The notes under the pieces were generated by a model. The model had not been told where the DNA came from and ran no database searches. It saw only the letters and a list, made by a program, of their open reading frames with translations. Shown in pieces: positions 1 to 7,561 of a DNA stretch of 27,920 bases. The stretch is taken from the NCBI GenBank assembly GCA_051655155.1, contig JBOFZL010000008.1, positions 1-27,920 of the forward strand. The letters run 5' to 3'. Every line of letters starts with the position of its first letter. The first letter of the stretch is position 1. A program made the position numbers and the translations under genes. The stretch comes from JBOFZL01 sp051655155 (lineage in GTDB: Bacteria; Bacillota; Clostridia; Peptostreptococcales; Filifactoraceae).

Positions 1-713
1 CTAATCATAACATATACAATAATAGGGTTAACAACCAATGCTACGAACACCATAACCCCTACCAAAACCATAAGTAGCTTTCCGTATCCTAACAATGACT
101 CAATACCACTTGTAGTTATAGAGTCAAACACAAGACCCATAATACCAATAGGAGCAAAGTTAATAACCCACTTTACAACCTGTGATAAAGCATCTGATAT
201 ATTTGTAATCATTTCTTTTGTAGTACTTGGTGCATGCTTTAAAGCTAAACCTAAAACAATAGCCCAAGATAAAACTCCAATATAGTTTGCATTATACAAT
301 GCCTTAACAGGGTTATCTACAATATTCATTAGTAGAGCCTTTAAAACTTCAACTACACCACCTGGAGGAGTTATACTATCAACTGCAGCTGTAAGCGTAA
401 GCTCAACTGGGAAAATGAAACTAGCAATAACTGCAACTAAACCAGCTAAGAATGTTCCTAACAAGTAAAGCACAATTATACTCTTCATATTTGTTTCTTG
501 TCCTTGCTTGTGCTGAGAAATAGCTGACATTACCAAGAAAAATACAAGTAACGGTGCAACAGCTTTCAACGCCCCTACAAACAAAGAACCAAAAATAACA
601 ATACCTCCAACATAATTAGGAATAGTAAGTGCTAATATAATACCAATTATAAGACCTATAAAAATTCTTTTAACTAGACTTAGACCATTCCACTTTGACA
701 ACAATCCTTTCAT
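1..713 (-). CDS. sstT: Na+/serine-threonine symporter SstT (N-terminal 237 residues; C-terminus off the left edge)
   Basis: This is a dicarboxylate/amino acid:cation symporter family (DAACS) membrane protein. SstT imports serine and threonine with Na+. The reading frame stays open from the ATG at 713 to the window edge and starts MKGLLSKWNGLSLVKRIFIG, followed by repeated hydrophobic segments. SstT-like stretches include KAVAPLLVFFLVMSAI, KHAPSTTKEMITNISDALSQ and WVINFAPIGIMGLVFDSI. Family members are about 400 residues, so roughly 160 residues are missing here. The start is fixed by AAGGAG about 8 bases upstream. A sigma-A type promoter and a cre box precede it, suggesting CcpA control by carbon supply. 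SstT is a better fit than GltP/DctA because of the KHAPSTTKEM region, though substrate specificity is known only from the family. Confidence 0.93.
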   Translation of the reverse strand, partial: MKGLLSKWNGLSLVKRIFIGLIIGIILALTIPNYVGGIVIFGSLFVGALKAVAPLLVFFLVMSAISQHKQGQETNMKSIIVLYLLGTFLAGLVAVIASFIFPVELTLTAAVDSITPPGGVVEVLKALLMNIVDNPVKALYNANYIGVLSWAIVLGLALKHAPSTTKEMITNISDALSQVVKWVINFAPIGIMGLVFDSITTSGIESLLGYGKLLMVLVGVMVFVALVVNPIIVYVMI

Positions 714-759
714 TAATCCATCTCCTTTTCAAATAAAATATAAAAATAAAACCAAAAGC

Positions 760-773
760 TGAAATCGTTTTCA
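760..773 (-). promoter_or_regulatory. cre box (CcpA operator) in the sstT 5' leader
   Basis: On the plus strand the site reads TGAAATCGTTTTCA, a complete match to the cre consensus TGWAANCGNTNWCA, with TGAAA/TTTCA arms around a central CG. It lies about 13-26 bases downstream of the expected sstT transcription start and upstream of the ribosome binding site. A cre box in this position usually acts as a CcpA roadblock. Binding is inferred, not shown. Confidence 0.75.
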
Positions 774-792
774 ACTTGTCCGTCTTTACTCT

Positions 793-821
793 ATTATAAG
801 TGTAAATGTTCGCTTTGTAAA
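793..821 (-). promoter_or_regulatory. sigma-A type promoter of sstT
   Basis: Read on the minus strand, the -35 TTTACA (821-816) and the perfect -10 TATAAT (798-793) are 17 bases apart. Expected start is near 786, giving a leader of about 73 bases. Confidence 0.8.
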
Positions 822-1212
822 TACAAAATTTGACTTTTCTTGTGACAAAGACATAATTTTATGACAAATGAATTATTTTTTTCAACAATCTTGCATAAAT
901 TTTTATACAAAAAACTTTCAAGATCAATCTAATCCATAAAGAAGTATCCTTTTCTTTCATATTAAGTCATAAATTAGTATTTCAATAATTCTGAATGCAT
1001 ATCAAATTCGCAAGATAAAAAATTCATGATTAAATGAGTTTTTCAAATTATGTATTCTCATGTAATAACAGAATTTTATGCGCAATTTTAGAATTAGATA
1101 ATTAATTAATGTGTTAATTATTGACAAACCACAATTATTTATGTCATTTAAAAATGTTCAAGAATGAAGAATCTATCTCCTATTTTATATACCAGTACCA
1201 TTTTTATTGATT
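822..1212. other. AT-rich intergenic stretch without a gene
   Basis: No open frame with a ribosome binding site is visible on either strand between the sstT promoter and the cpdB terminator. Two TGACAAA words (843-849 and 862-868, 19 bases apart) sit just upstream of the sstT promoter and could be a regulator site. The rest is AT-rich sequence with no structure I can name. Confidence 0.6.
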
Positions 1213-1258
1213 AAAAAAAGTCCGACAATGAACTTTTTCCATTCATTTTCGGACTTTT
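1213..1258 (-). terminator. Intrinsic terminator of cpdB
   Basis: On the minus strand the arms AAAAGTCCGA and TCGGACTTTT, with further AATGAA/TTCATT pairing inside, form a long hairpin. It is followed by a run of seven T and lies 9 bases after the cpdB stop. Confidence 0.9.
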
Positions 1259-1267
1259 AATATTTTG

Positions 1268-3235
1268 TTAGTATATGCTTAATAGTTCATATTTTACATA
1301 GCCATCTTTTCCTTCTCCTGCATATTTATAATGATTTCCTATGAACTCTTTGGCTTTTGGAGATGATAGTAGGATCACTTTAACATCTTTATTATCAATT
1401 TTTTTAAATTTCCAGTTGCCATCGGCTTTCGGATCCACAGTCTTCATGGATTTAATGTAATCCACGATGATCTGTCTATTCTCATCCGGTGCAGCAAATA
1501 CGGATTTTTTCAAGCTAATTCCTGGAAAATTGCCGCCTCCACCTGCTCGATAGTTATTTGTTGCTACTAAGAATTTAGCATCATTTACGATGGCTTTACC
1601 GTTGAATTGAAGATTGCTGATTCTTTCTGCCTTTTCATTGATAAGCTTTCCTTTATCATCATACTTAGCAGGTTTAGTGATATCGATTTCGTATGTCACT
1701 CCGTCGATAACATCAAAGTTATAAGTAGGAAACTTGTCATTCACAAGCATTTGCTCTTCTTTTTTAGTTGGATCGATTTGATTAAACTGTCCAGCTGACA
1801 TTTCGAGCCACTCTTTAACCTCTGCACCAGTCAGTTCCAGTACATGCAGAGTATTTGGATACACATACAAATCTGCCATATTTTTGATGGCCAATGTTCC
1901 CTTAGGGATATTGGTATAATAATCTGGACCCATTCTGCCACCTGCTTTAAAAGGTGCTGCTGCAGATAAAACTGGTAACTTTTCTTTATCCGTACCCTTC
2001 ATCTTTTCGGCTACATACCACTTTTGAGCACTGTTAACTAACTGAATAGAAGAATCATCCTGAGCCAGAGCTAAGAAGCTATAAATTGGAGATTTTGTCT
2101 CTCCGATTGAGCTTCGCACATATTCTAAAGTTCCAAGATGATCTTTTTCGAAAATTTTTACCATCTCCTCATCATTTTGAGCTAAGGCCTTTTTCTCCTT
2201 TTTATCATAAACCGGTTCATTATAGGATTTGGCATCTGAAACTTTCCATTTTCCTTCTTCATTCTCTAAGGTAATATCAACAATACCCAAAGCATCAGCC
2301 AAAGAACCTGCAATATTATAGGCTTTGCCGTTAACCAAACCCTTTTCAATATCTATCCCTTTCATCCCCTCATAGGATTTCGCTGGGAAGGCAACGTGCG
2401 AATGTCCAGACACAACTACGTCAATACCCTCGATTTTAGTTAGCTGATAACCGGCATTTTCTGCCATCTCCTGTGGCTCTACACTTCCCATTCCAGTATG
2501 TGCCAGTGCCACGATAATATCAGCACCATCCTTTTTCATTTCTGGCACGTATTTTTCAGCGGTCTTAACGATATCTACGGTATCTACCTTTCCTGTCAAA
2601 TTAGCACTGTCCCAAACGGTAATCTGAGGTGCTACTACACCGATAACCCCTACTTTTACAACAACCTCTTTGCCTGTCTCGTCTTTAAACTTTTTGTCTA
2701 ATATAACATAAGGCTTGATATAGGATTTACTTTCATCCATTTTCTTAGTATTCTCGTCTACTTTGTAGATGTTAGCACTCAAATAAGGAAATTTCGCCTT
2801 GGATATAACATTTTCCAAATATTCCAAGCCGTAATTGAATTCATGATTTCCAAGAGTAGCTGCATCATAACCAAGCTTGTTCATAGCCTCCATCATTGGA
2901 TAAATCTCATCTTTCTTCAGACCTTTTACCCGAGCGATATAATCGCCATAGGGAGAGCCTTGAATTAAATCTCCATTATCAAAGAGAAGAGTATTTCCCT
3001 CCATCTCTTTTTGGTGATTTTTGATAAGAGTAGCAATTTTCACAAAGCCCGCCTGCTCATTTACAGAATCTGTGTAATAATTGTAATCTGTAAAAGCCGT
3101 GTGCACATCCGTAGTCAGCATGATCTTCACTTTCACTGCATCTTCCGATGCTGCAAAGGAATTTCGTGAAAATACGGAAACAACCATCATCAGACACAGC
3201 GCCAGTGATAGTATTTTTTTACCTTTTCCCAACAT
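1268..3235 (-). CDS. cpdB: Secreted 2',3'-cyclic-nucleotide 2'-phosphodiesterase / 3'-nucleotidase
   Basis: This is an exported nucleotide-salvage enzyme: it opens 2',3'-cyclic nucleotides and removes the 3' phosphate, releasing nucleosides outside the cell. Residues 1-29 form a Sec signal peptide (MLGKGKKILSLALCLMMVVS, ending FAAS). The metallophosphoesterase domain has DVH (43-45), NGDLIQGSP (from 87), GNHE (129-132), AHTG and GHSH, all binding the two-metal centre. The C-terminal 5'-nucleotidase domain carries NTLHVLELTGAEVKEW, FDVIDGVTYEID and NNYRAGGGGNFPG. The 655-residue length matches CpdB better than UshA. No LPXTG anchor or C-terminal membrane segment is seen, so it is probably free or loosely held. 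AAGGAGGA 8 bases upstream fixes the ATG. Codon use differs from neighbours (Ile mostly ATC/ATT), which may point to transfer. It is monocistronic with its own terminator. Confidence 0.93.
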   Translation of the reverse strand: MLGKGKKILSLALCLMMVVSVFSRNSFAASEDAVKVKIMLTTDVHTAFTDYNYYTDSVNEQAGFVKIATLIKNHQKEMEGNTLLFDNGDLIQGSPYGDYIARVKGLKKDEIYPMMEAMNKLGYDAATLGNHEFNYGLEYLENVISKAKFPYLSANIYKVDENTKKMDESKSYIKPYVILDKKFKDETGKEVVVKVGVIGVVAPQITVWDSANLTGKVDTVDIVKTAEKYVPEMKKDGADIIVALAHTGMGSVEPQEMAENAGYQLTKIEGIDVVVSGHSHVAFPAKSYEGMKGIDIEKGLVNGKAYNIAGSLADALGIVDITLENEEGKWKVSDAKSYNEPVYDKKEKKALAQNDEEMVKIFEKDHLGTLEYVRSSIGETKSPIYSFLALAQDDSSIQLVNSAQKWYVAEKMKGTDKEKLPVLSAAAPFKAGGRMGPDYYTNIPKGTLAIKNMADLYVYPNTLHVLELTGAEVKEWLEMSAGQFNQIDPTKKEEQMLVNDKFPTYNFDVIDGVTYEIDITKPAKYDDKGKLINEKAERISNLQFNGKAIVNDAKFLVATNNYRAGGGGNFPGISLKKSVFAAPDENRQIIVDYIKSMKTVDPKADGNWKFKKIDNKDVKVILLSSPKAKEFIGNHYKYAGEGKDGYVKYELLSIY

Positions 3236-3298
3236 AACATAATCCTCCTTGTTTAGTGTAATATGGCGAAAGTTTAATATGTATATTCGCTATATATT

Positions 3299-3327
3299 AT
3301 CTTATCTCAAATATAATTAAATGTAAA
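3299..3327 (-). promoter_or_regulatory. Candidate promoter of cpdB
   Basis: On the minus strand a -35 TTTACA (3327-3322) and a -10 TAAGAT (3304-3299) are 17 bases apart. The -10 is imperfect. The -35 lies inside one arm of an inverted repeat (3321-3350). Confidence 0.4.
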
Positions 3328-3350
3328 TAGATTGGATTCTATATTTACAT
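3321..3350. repeat. Inverted repeat overlapping the cpdB promoter, possible operator
   Basis: ATGTAAATA (3321-3329) and TATTTACAT (3342-3350) are perfect 9-base inverted arms around a 12-base centre. One arm covers the candidate -35. There is no U-tract, so a protein-binding site is more likely than a terminator. The regulator is unknown. Confidence 0.5.
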
Positions 3351-3504
3351 ACATAGAAGTGCCCAATAATCATATACCCAAATCTCAGAAAAATGAACTC
3401 CTTTTGATTAAGTCCGTTAAGTTACACTATCCAATGAATTCTATAGCGCAAAACCTTATTTGAATAAAAATATTAAAATAGTTATTTATCGGTTTTATAT
3501 TATA

Positions 3505-3549
3505 AAGAAAGCTCAAAACCATTTTACTTTTCAATGATTTTGAGCTTTT
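3505..3549 (-). terminator. Terminator-like hairpin downstream of tRNA-Arg
   Basis: On the minus strand AAAGCTCAAAA pairs with TTTTGAGCTTT around a loop of about 19 bases, followed by the T-rich CTTTATAATATAA. It lies about 16 bases beyond the CCA end of the tRNA. Confidence 0.7.
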
Positions 3550-3565
3550 AAACCTAGCTTTTATT

Positions 3566-3640
3566 TGGCACTCTCGGCGGGAATCGAACCCACAACGGTC
3601 CCTTAGGAGGGGACTGTTATATCCATTTAACTACGAGAGC
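3566..3640 (-). tRNA. tRNA-Arg, anticodon CCU (reads AGG)
   Basis: The minus strand folds into a full cloverleaf of 75 bases including an encoded CCA. The acceptor GCTCTCG pairs with CGAGAGT (one G-T at the end). The D arm is GTTA/TAAC. The anticodon stem GTCCC/GGGAC encloses CTCCTAA, giving anticodon CCT. The T arm GTGGG/CCCGC encloses TTCGATT. The discriminator base is G. I see no convincing own promoter; it may be read through from the MATE gene upstream. Confidence 0.95.
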
Positions 3641-3687
3641 ATATATTCTAATTTTCTTATTTCAAAATATCTTGCTATAATTTAGAT

Positions 3688-3733
3688 AATAGTATAAGGT
3701 TAAGAATACTTTTTCTTCTCAACCCATACTATT
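3688..3733 (-). terminator. Long hairpin after the MATE gene, possible weak terminator or processing site
   Basis: AATAGTAT plus GGTT-type pairing (about 17 pairs with one bulge) joins 3688-3706 to 3716-3733. The following minus-strand sequence ATCTAAATTATAG lacks a real T run, so read-through into tRNA-Arg is plausible. Confidence 0.5.
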
Positions 3734-3763
3734 CTATATTAATATTTAATTATTGTCAATATT

Positions 3764-5122
3764 TTATGATTGAAGTATGTTCTTTTGATATATGTTATAC
3801 CTTTTGTACATATACAGACTTATGCAAAATCTTGATAATACATCTATATCTATTATTATCCATACAGGTATTATACCATATCCCAGCACATATGTAGAGA
3901 TTAGAGACAGAGGTATTCTTATTCCCCATAATCCAATTGCAGCTACATACATAGGAGTTTTTGTATAACCTGCTCCTCTCATTGCTCCTGTCAAAATTTT
4001 TTCCATATTCTGAGGCATTTGGCTTATCCCCATAAGCATTAGGTATATTGAACCTAATTTTATTATTTCAGGATCATTAGTAAGTAGCATCATTAGTTGA
4101 TTTGGCATTAATAATAGTAGTAGAGCTCCTATTAACGCTACTAGAAATCCCCATTTTGCAATGGATTTAAAATATACTTTTGCTAAATCGTTTTGCTTCG
4201 CTCCAAGACACTGACCTACAAGAGCTGTAGCTGCCACTCCAAAACCTTGCGCTGGCATAAATGATACTGACTCTGCCTGTAACCCTAACTGATGTGAAGC
4301 ATATGCCGTAGCTCCAAATGTCAAAATTGCTCTTGTTAATATTATAGTTGCTATTTGCCAAAATGTTATCTCCATAGCTGAAGGTATCCCAACCTTATAA
4401 AGCTTTATAAGGTTCTTAATTTCCAGCTTAAAAAAACTCATGTTCCTAAATTTTTTCAAAAATTTTTCATTTTTAAGCATAAGTGTAAGACCTATTAACC
4501 CAGTCACTATTTGAGAAATAGCCATCGCTATGGCTGCACCTTTAATTCCCAACGGTTCTCCTATTACTCCAAATATCAAGATATAACCTAACGACATATT
4601 TATTATATTCATTATTACGCTTAACATTAATGGAGTCTTAGTATTTCCTGTTCCTTGAAATGATGCATTTACTGTAATTAATACGATAAAAAATGGCAAC
4701 CCTATTATAGCTATCCTAAGAAACTCTACAGACATTTTCATTAACTCAGGATCCGGATTAAATATTGACAATATTTGCTCCGTAAATAATAATACAAAAA
4801 TCATTACTATTAACATTAATATCATCACAGACAATACAGATTGCTGAACTATCTTTTTTAGTTTCTCATCTTCACCTGCACCATAGTACTGAGCTACAAA
4901 TACAGTTGTTGCTACTGATATTCCTTTAAAAAACGCCCATATCAAATTGGTTATTCTTGAACCTACCCCTACTGCACTTACGGAAAATGCGTCAATATGG
5001 CCTATTAACCCCATAGTTACTAGCCCTACTACCATCTGTAATATATTTTCCATAGTTATAGGTACTATCATACTAAAAATTTTTTTATTTATTTCTTTTT
5101 TCTGCAAAACTGTTAGCTCCAT
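3764..5122 (-). CDS. MATE family multidrug/Na+ (or H+) antiporter
   Basis: This is a 452-residue multidrug and toxin extrusion transporter of the NorM/DinF type, expected to have 12 membrane helices and to export organic cations or metabolites. Typical family stretches are SMIVPITMENILQMVVGLVTMGLIGHI near the start, VFVAQYYGAGEDEKLKK, NASFQGTGNTKTPLMLSV and GFGVAATALVGQCLGAKQ in the second half, followed by LTGAMRGAGYTKTPMYV. An ATG at 5158 is in frame, but only the one at 5122 has a ribosome binding site (AAGGAG, 6 bases away), so I start there. It has a candidate promoter set within an inverted repeat (5207-5245). No regulator gene is adjacent. The true substrate cannot be told from sequence. 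Confidence 0.92.
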   Translation of the reverse strand: MELTVLQKKEINKKIFSMIVPITMENILQMVVGLVTMGLIGHIDAFSVSAVGVGSRITNLIWAFFKGISVATTVFVAQYYGAGEDEKLKKIVQQSVLSVMILMLIVMIFVLLFTEQILSIFNPDPELMKMSVEFLRIAIIGLPFFIVLITVNASFQGTGNTKTPLMLSVIMNIINMSLGYILIFGVIGEPLGIKGAAIAMAISQIVTGLIGLTLMLKNEKFLKKFRNMSFFKLEIKNLIKLYKVGIPSAMEITFWQIATIILTRAILTFGATAYASHQLGLQAESVSFMPAQGFGVAATALVGQCLGAKQNDLAKVYFKSIAKWGFLVALIGALLLLLMPNQLMMLLTNDPEIIKLGSIYLMLMGISQMPQNMEKILTGAMRGAGYTKTPMYVAAIGLWGIRIPLSLISTYVLGYGIIPVWIIIDIDVLSRFCISLYMYKRYNIYQKNILQS

Positions 5123-5196
5123 GCTCTTCTCCTTAGTCTTGAACAATTTATATGACATATTTAAACAGTTTCTGATTTTAATGTATATTTTAGTAA

Positions 5197-5225
5197 ATTA
5201 TATAACTGTAGTATCAGTTTGTAAC
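5197..5225 (-). promoter_or_regulatory. Candidate promoter of the MATE gene
   Basis: On the minus strand -35 GTTACA (5225-5220) and a perfect -10 TATAAT (5202-5197) are 17 bases apart. The -35 lies in the loop of the inverted repeat 5207-5245 and the -10 just beyond it. Confidence 0.55.
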
Positions 5226-5245
5226 AAAAACAATCTGATACTACA
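5207..5245. repeat. 11-base perfect inverted repeat between glnS and the MATE gene
   Basis: TGTAGTATCAG (5207-5217) and CTGATACTACA (5235-5245) are perfect inverted arms, with four more pairs inside after one mismatch. It begins 10 bases after the glnS stop, so it may end glnS transcription, but the minus-strand sequence after it (GTTATATAATTT) is not a good T run. Its arms also flank the MATE -35, as an operator would. Confidence 0.75.
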
Positions 5246-5254
5246 AGGTTCATT

Positions 5255-6907
5255 TTATAATTTAAATGAGCTTTTTAATGATACTACCCTATTAAAAATT
5301 AAGTTTTCTGTATTTGAATACTTACTGTCTACCGTAAAGTATCCATGTCTGAAAAATTGAAAGGTATCTAAAATTTTAGCTTCTTTCAGATTTGTTTCTA
5401 CATATCCTTTTAATATAGTTATAGAGTTAGGATTTATACAATCTAGAAAATCTTTTGTTTCATCTAACTCTTCATCTATTATTAGCGGCTCATAAAGTCT
5501 AAACTCTGCCTTTTCTGCTTCTTTTGCATTTAACCAATGGATTGTTCCCTTAACTTTTCTACCTGTGAATCCTGAGCCTGATTTAGTTCCAGGGTCATAA
5601 GTGCAATGTATTTCTGTTACATTCCCTGCTTCATCTTTAATAAAGCTATTACATAACACAAAATAGGCTCCCTTTAATCTAACTTCATTTCCTGGAAATA
5701 GTCTAAAATATTTTTTAGGTGGCTCTTCCATAAAATCATCTGCTTCTATATATAACTCTCGTGAAAAACTCACCTTCCTTTTTCCCATTGATGGGTCATC
5801 AGGGTTGTTTTCTATTTCAAGTATTTCTGTTTTATCTTCAGGATAGTTATCAATTATTAATTTTATTGGATTAAGTATTCCCATTGTTCGTGGGGCCCTT
5901 GTGTTTAGATCCTCTCTTATAAAAAATTCCAACATCTGGCTATCTACTATAGACTCATTTTTTGCTACTCCAATTTCTCTGCAAAATGCTCTTATCGCTT
6001 CCGGAGTATATCCTCGACGTCTAAACCCTGCTATAGTAGGCATCCTTGGATCATCCCAACCATCAACCACATTATTGTCGACCAAGGCTTTAAGCTTACG
6101 CTTACTCATCACCGTATTAGTTACATTAAGTCTTGCAAACTCTATTTGTCTTGGAACATTTTCCATCTCACATTCTTTTACTACCCAATCATAGAGAGGT
6201 CTGTGTGCTTCAAATTCAAGAGTGCAGATTGAATGGGTTATACCTTCTATCGCATCTTCTATTGAGTGTGCATAATCATACATTGGATATATACACCATT
6301 TATCGCCTGTGTTATGGTGGGAAGCGTGCACAATCCTATATAGTGCTGGATCTCTAAGATTAATATTTGGTGATGCCATATCAATTTTGGCACGAAGAAG
6401 CTTTTCTCCATCTTTAAACTCACCATTCTTCATTCTTTCAAAAAGATCTAAGTTTTCTTCCACTGATCTATTTCTATAAGGACTTTCTTTTCCTGATTCT
6501 GTTAAAGTTCCTCTATATTCTCTCATCTGCTCTGCTGTTAGGTCACAAACAAAAGCCTTTCCCTTTTTTATTAAAAGCACTGCCCTGTTATACATCTCAT
6601 CAAAATAGTCTGATGCAAAAAAAAGATTATCCCACTCAAAACCTAACCAATTTACATCATTCTTAATAGATTCTACATACTCTGTATCCTCTTTTACTGG
6701 ATTTGTATCATCGAACCTAAGATTTGTGATCCCCTTAAATTCATCAGCCAACTCAAAGTTTAGTGTTATTGATTTAGCATGACCTATATGAAGATAGCCA
6801 TTTGGTTCTGGTGGAAATCTTGTTATTATCTTTTTGTGTTTTCCAGATTCTACATCATCTTTTACAATCTTTTTAATAAAGTTATTAATAGCTTTAATTT
6901 CTTCCAT
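5255..6907 (-). CDS. glnS: Glutamine--tRNA ligase (GlnRS)
   Basis: This class I aminoacyl-tRNA synthetase charges tRNA-Gln with glutamine directly. It has 550 residues, close to the usual 550. The HIGH motif is at 40-43 in PNGYLHIGHAKS; the KMSKS-type motif appears as VMSKRK near residue 265; the GlnRS anticodon-binding beta-barrel follows (KVSFSRELYIEADDF, YFRLFPGNEVRLKGAYF, TYDPGTKSGSGFTGRKVKGTIHWL). It is GlnRS rather than GluRS because of this C-terminal barrel. No YqeY-like extension is fused. The ATG at 6907 is chosen for AGGAG 8 bases upstream; the longer in-frame start at 6964 would overlap upp and has no such site. It is the last gene of the yqhQ-to-glnS run, 22 bases after upp. Confidence 0.96.
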   Translation of the reverse strand: MEEIKAINNFIKKIVKDDVESGKHKKIITRFPPEPNGYLHIGHAKSITLNFELADEFKGITNLRFDDTNPVKEDTEYVESIKNDVNWLGFEWDNLFFASDYFDEMYNRAVLLIKKGKAFVCDLTAEQMREYRGTLTESGKESPYRNRSVEENLDLFERMKNGEFKDGEKLLRAKIDMASPNINLRDPALYRIVHASHHNTGDKWCIYPMYDYAHSIEDAIEGITHSICTLEFEAHRPLYDWVVKECEMENVPRQIEFARLNVTNTVMSKRKLKALVDNNVVDGWDDPRMPTIAGFRRRGYTPEAIRAFCREIGVAKNESIVDSQMLEFFIREDLNTRAPRTMGILNPIKLIIDNYPEDKTEILEIENNPDDPSMGKRKVSFSRELYIEADDFMEEPPKKYFRLFPGNEVRLKGAYFVLCNSFIKDEAGNVTEIHCTYDPGTKSGSGFTGRKVKGTIHWLNAKEAEKAEFRLYEPLIIDEELDETKDFLDCINPNSITILKGYVETNLKEAKILDTFQFFRHGYFTVDSKYSNTENLIFNRVVSLKSSFKL

Positions 6908-6929
6908 AAAACTCTCTCCTATTTGCAGT

Positions 6930-7559
6930 TTATTTTGTTCCAAATATCCTATCTCCTGCATCACCTAGCCCCGGTCTTATATAACAATGTTCATCTAATC
7001 CTCTATCAAGTGCTGCAAGATATATATCTACATCATTATGTTTATTTTGAACTGCTTCAACACCCTCCGGACATCCTACTAAGCAAACTAACTTAATACT
7101 TTTAACACCTCTCGCCTTTAAAAGATCTATAGCTGCATTTGCTGAACCTCCCGTCGCTAACATAGGGTCAACTACAAAAACCATTCTCTCCTCTAAATCT
7201 TGAGGTAATTTACAAAAATACTCTACAGGTTCATGGGTTACAGGATCTCTATATAATCCTATATGGCCTACTTTAGCTGCCGGTATTAAATTCAGTATTC
7301 CATCTACCATCCCAAGACCTGCTCTTAGAATTGGAACTATTGCCAGTTTTTTCCCTGATATAAACTTTGCCATCATAGGCTCTAGTGGAGTTTCTATCTT
7401 TCTTTCTTCTGTTGCTAAGTCCCGTGTCATCTCATAGGCCATTAGTCCCCCAATTTCACTTACAATCTCTTGAAATTGCTTTGTTCCTGTGTTTTTATCC
7501 CTCAATATGCTAACTTTATGATCAATTAGAGGATGGTTCATTACTATTAATTTTGACAT
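6930..7559 (-). CDS. upp: Uracil phosphoribosyltransferase
   Basis: Makes UMP from uracil and PRPP (pyrimidine salvage). The 209-residue length is the family norm. The PRPP-binding loop VVDPMLATGGSA is at about 129-140, and the uracil-binding end YIRPGLGDAGDRIFGTK is intact. GGGAG precedes the ATG. Only 2 bases separate it from rpiB, so the two are probably co-transcribed; rpiB feeds ribose-5-phosphate, the precursor of PRPP that Upp uses. Confidence 0.97.
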   Translation of the reverse strand: MSKLIVMNHPLIDHKVSILRDKNTGTKQFQEIVSEIGGLMAYEMTRDLATEERKIETPLEPMMAKFISGKKLAIVPILRAGLGMVDGILNLIPAAKVGHIGLYRDPVTHEPVEYFCKLPQDLEERMVFVVDPMLATGGSANAAIDLLKARGVKSIKLVCLVGCPEGVEAVQNKHNDVDIYLAALDRGLDEHCYIRPGLGDAGDRIFGTK

Positions 7560-7561
7560 AA

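Noticed and set aside
3236..3505. Search for a riboswitch or small gene between tRNA-Arg and cpdB
   Set aside because: An AAAAGGAG stretch and a short frame of 18 codons occur, but they are not correctly spaced and no aptamer-like core was recognised. Only the palindrome and promoter are supported.
3235..3640. tRNA-Arg as an integration site with att repeats flanking cpdB
   Set aside because: No second copy of the tRNA 3' end was found downstream of cpdB and no integrase is present. Adjacency alone is not enough.
4947..5360. Plus-strand open frame of 137 codons over the 5' end of the MATE gene, the intergenic gap and the 3' end of glnS
   Set aside because: It opposes two well recognised genes, has no ribosome binding site and its protein is a low-quality Ile/Leu/Phe-rich sequence. 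It is an antisense shadow.
6908..6929. Overlap of glnS with upp using an earlier glnS start at 6964
   Set aside because: The overlap vanishes with the well supported ATG at 6907, which has AGGAG 8 bases upstream.
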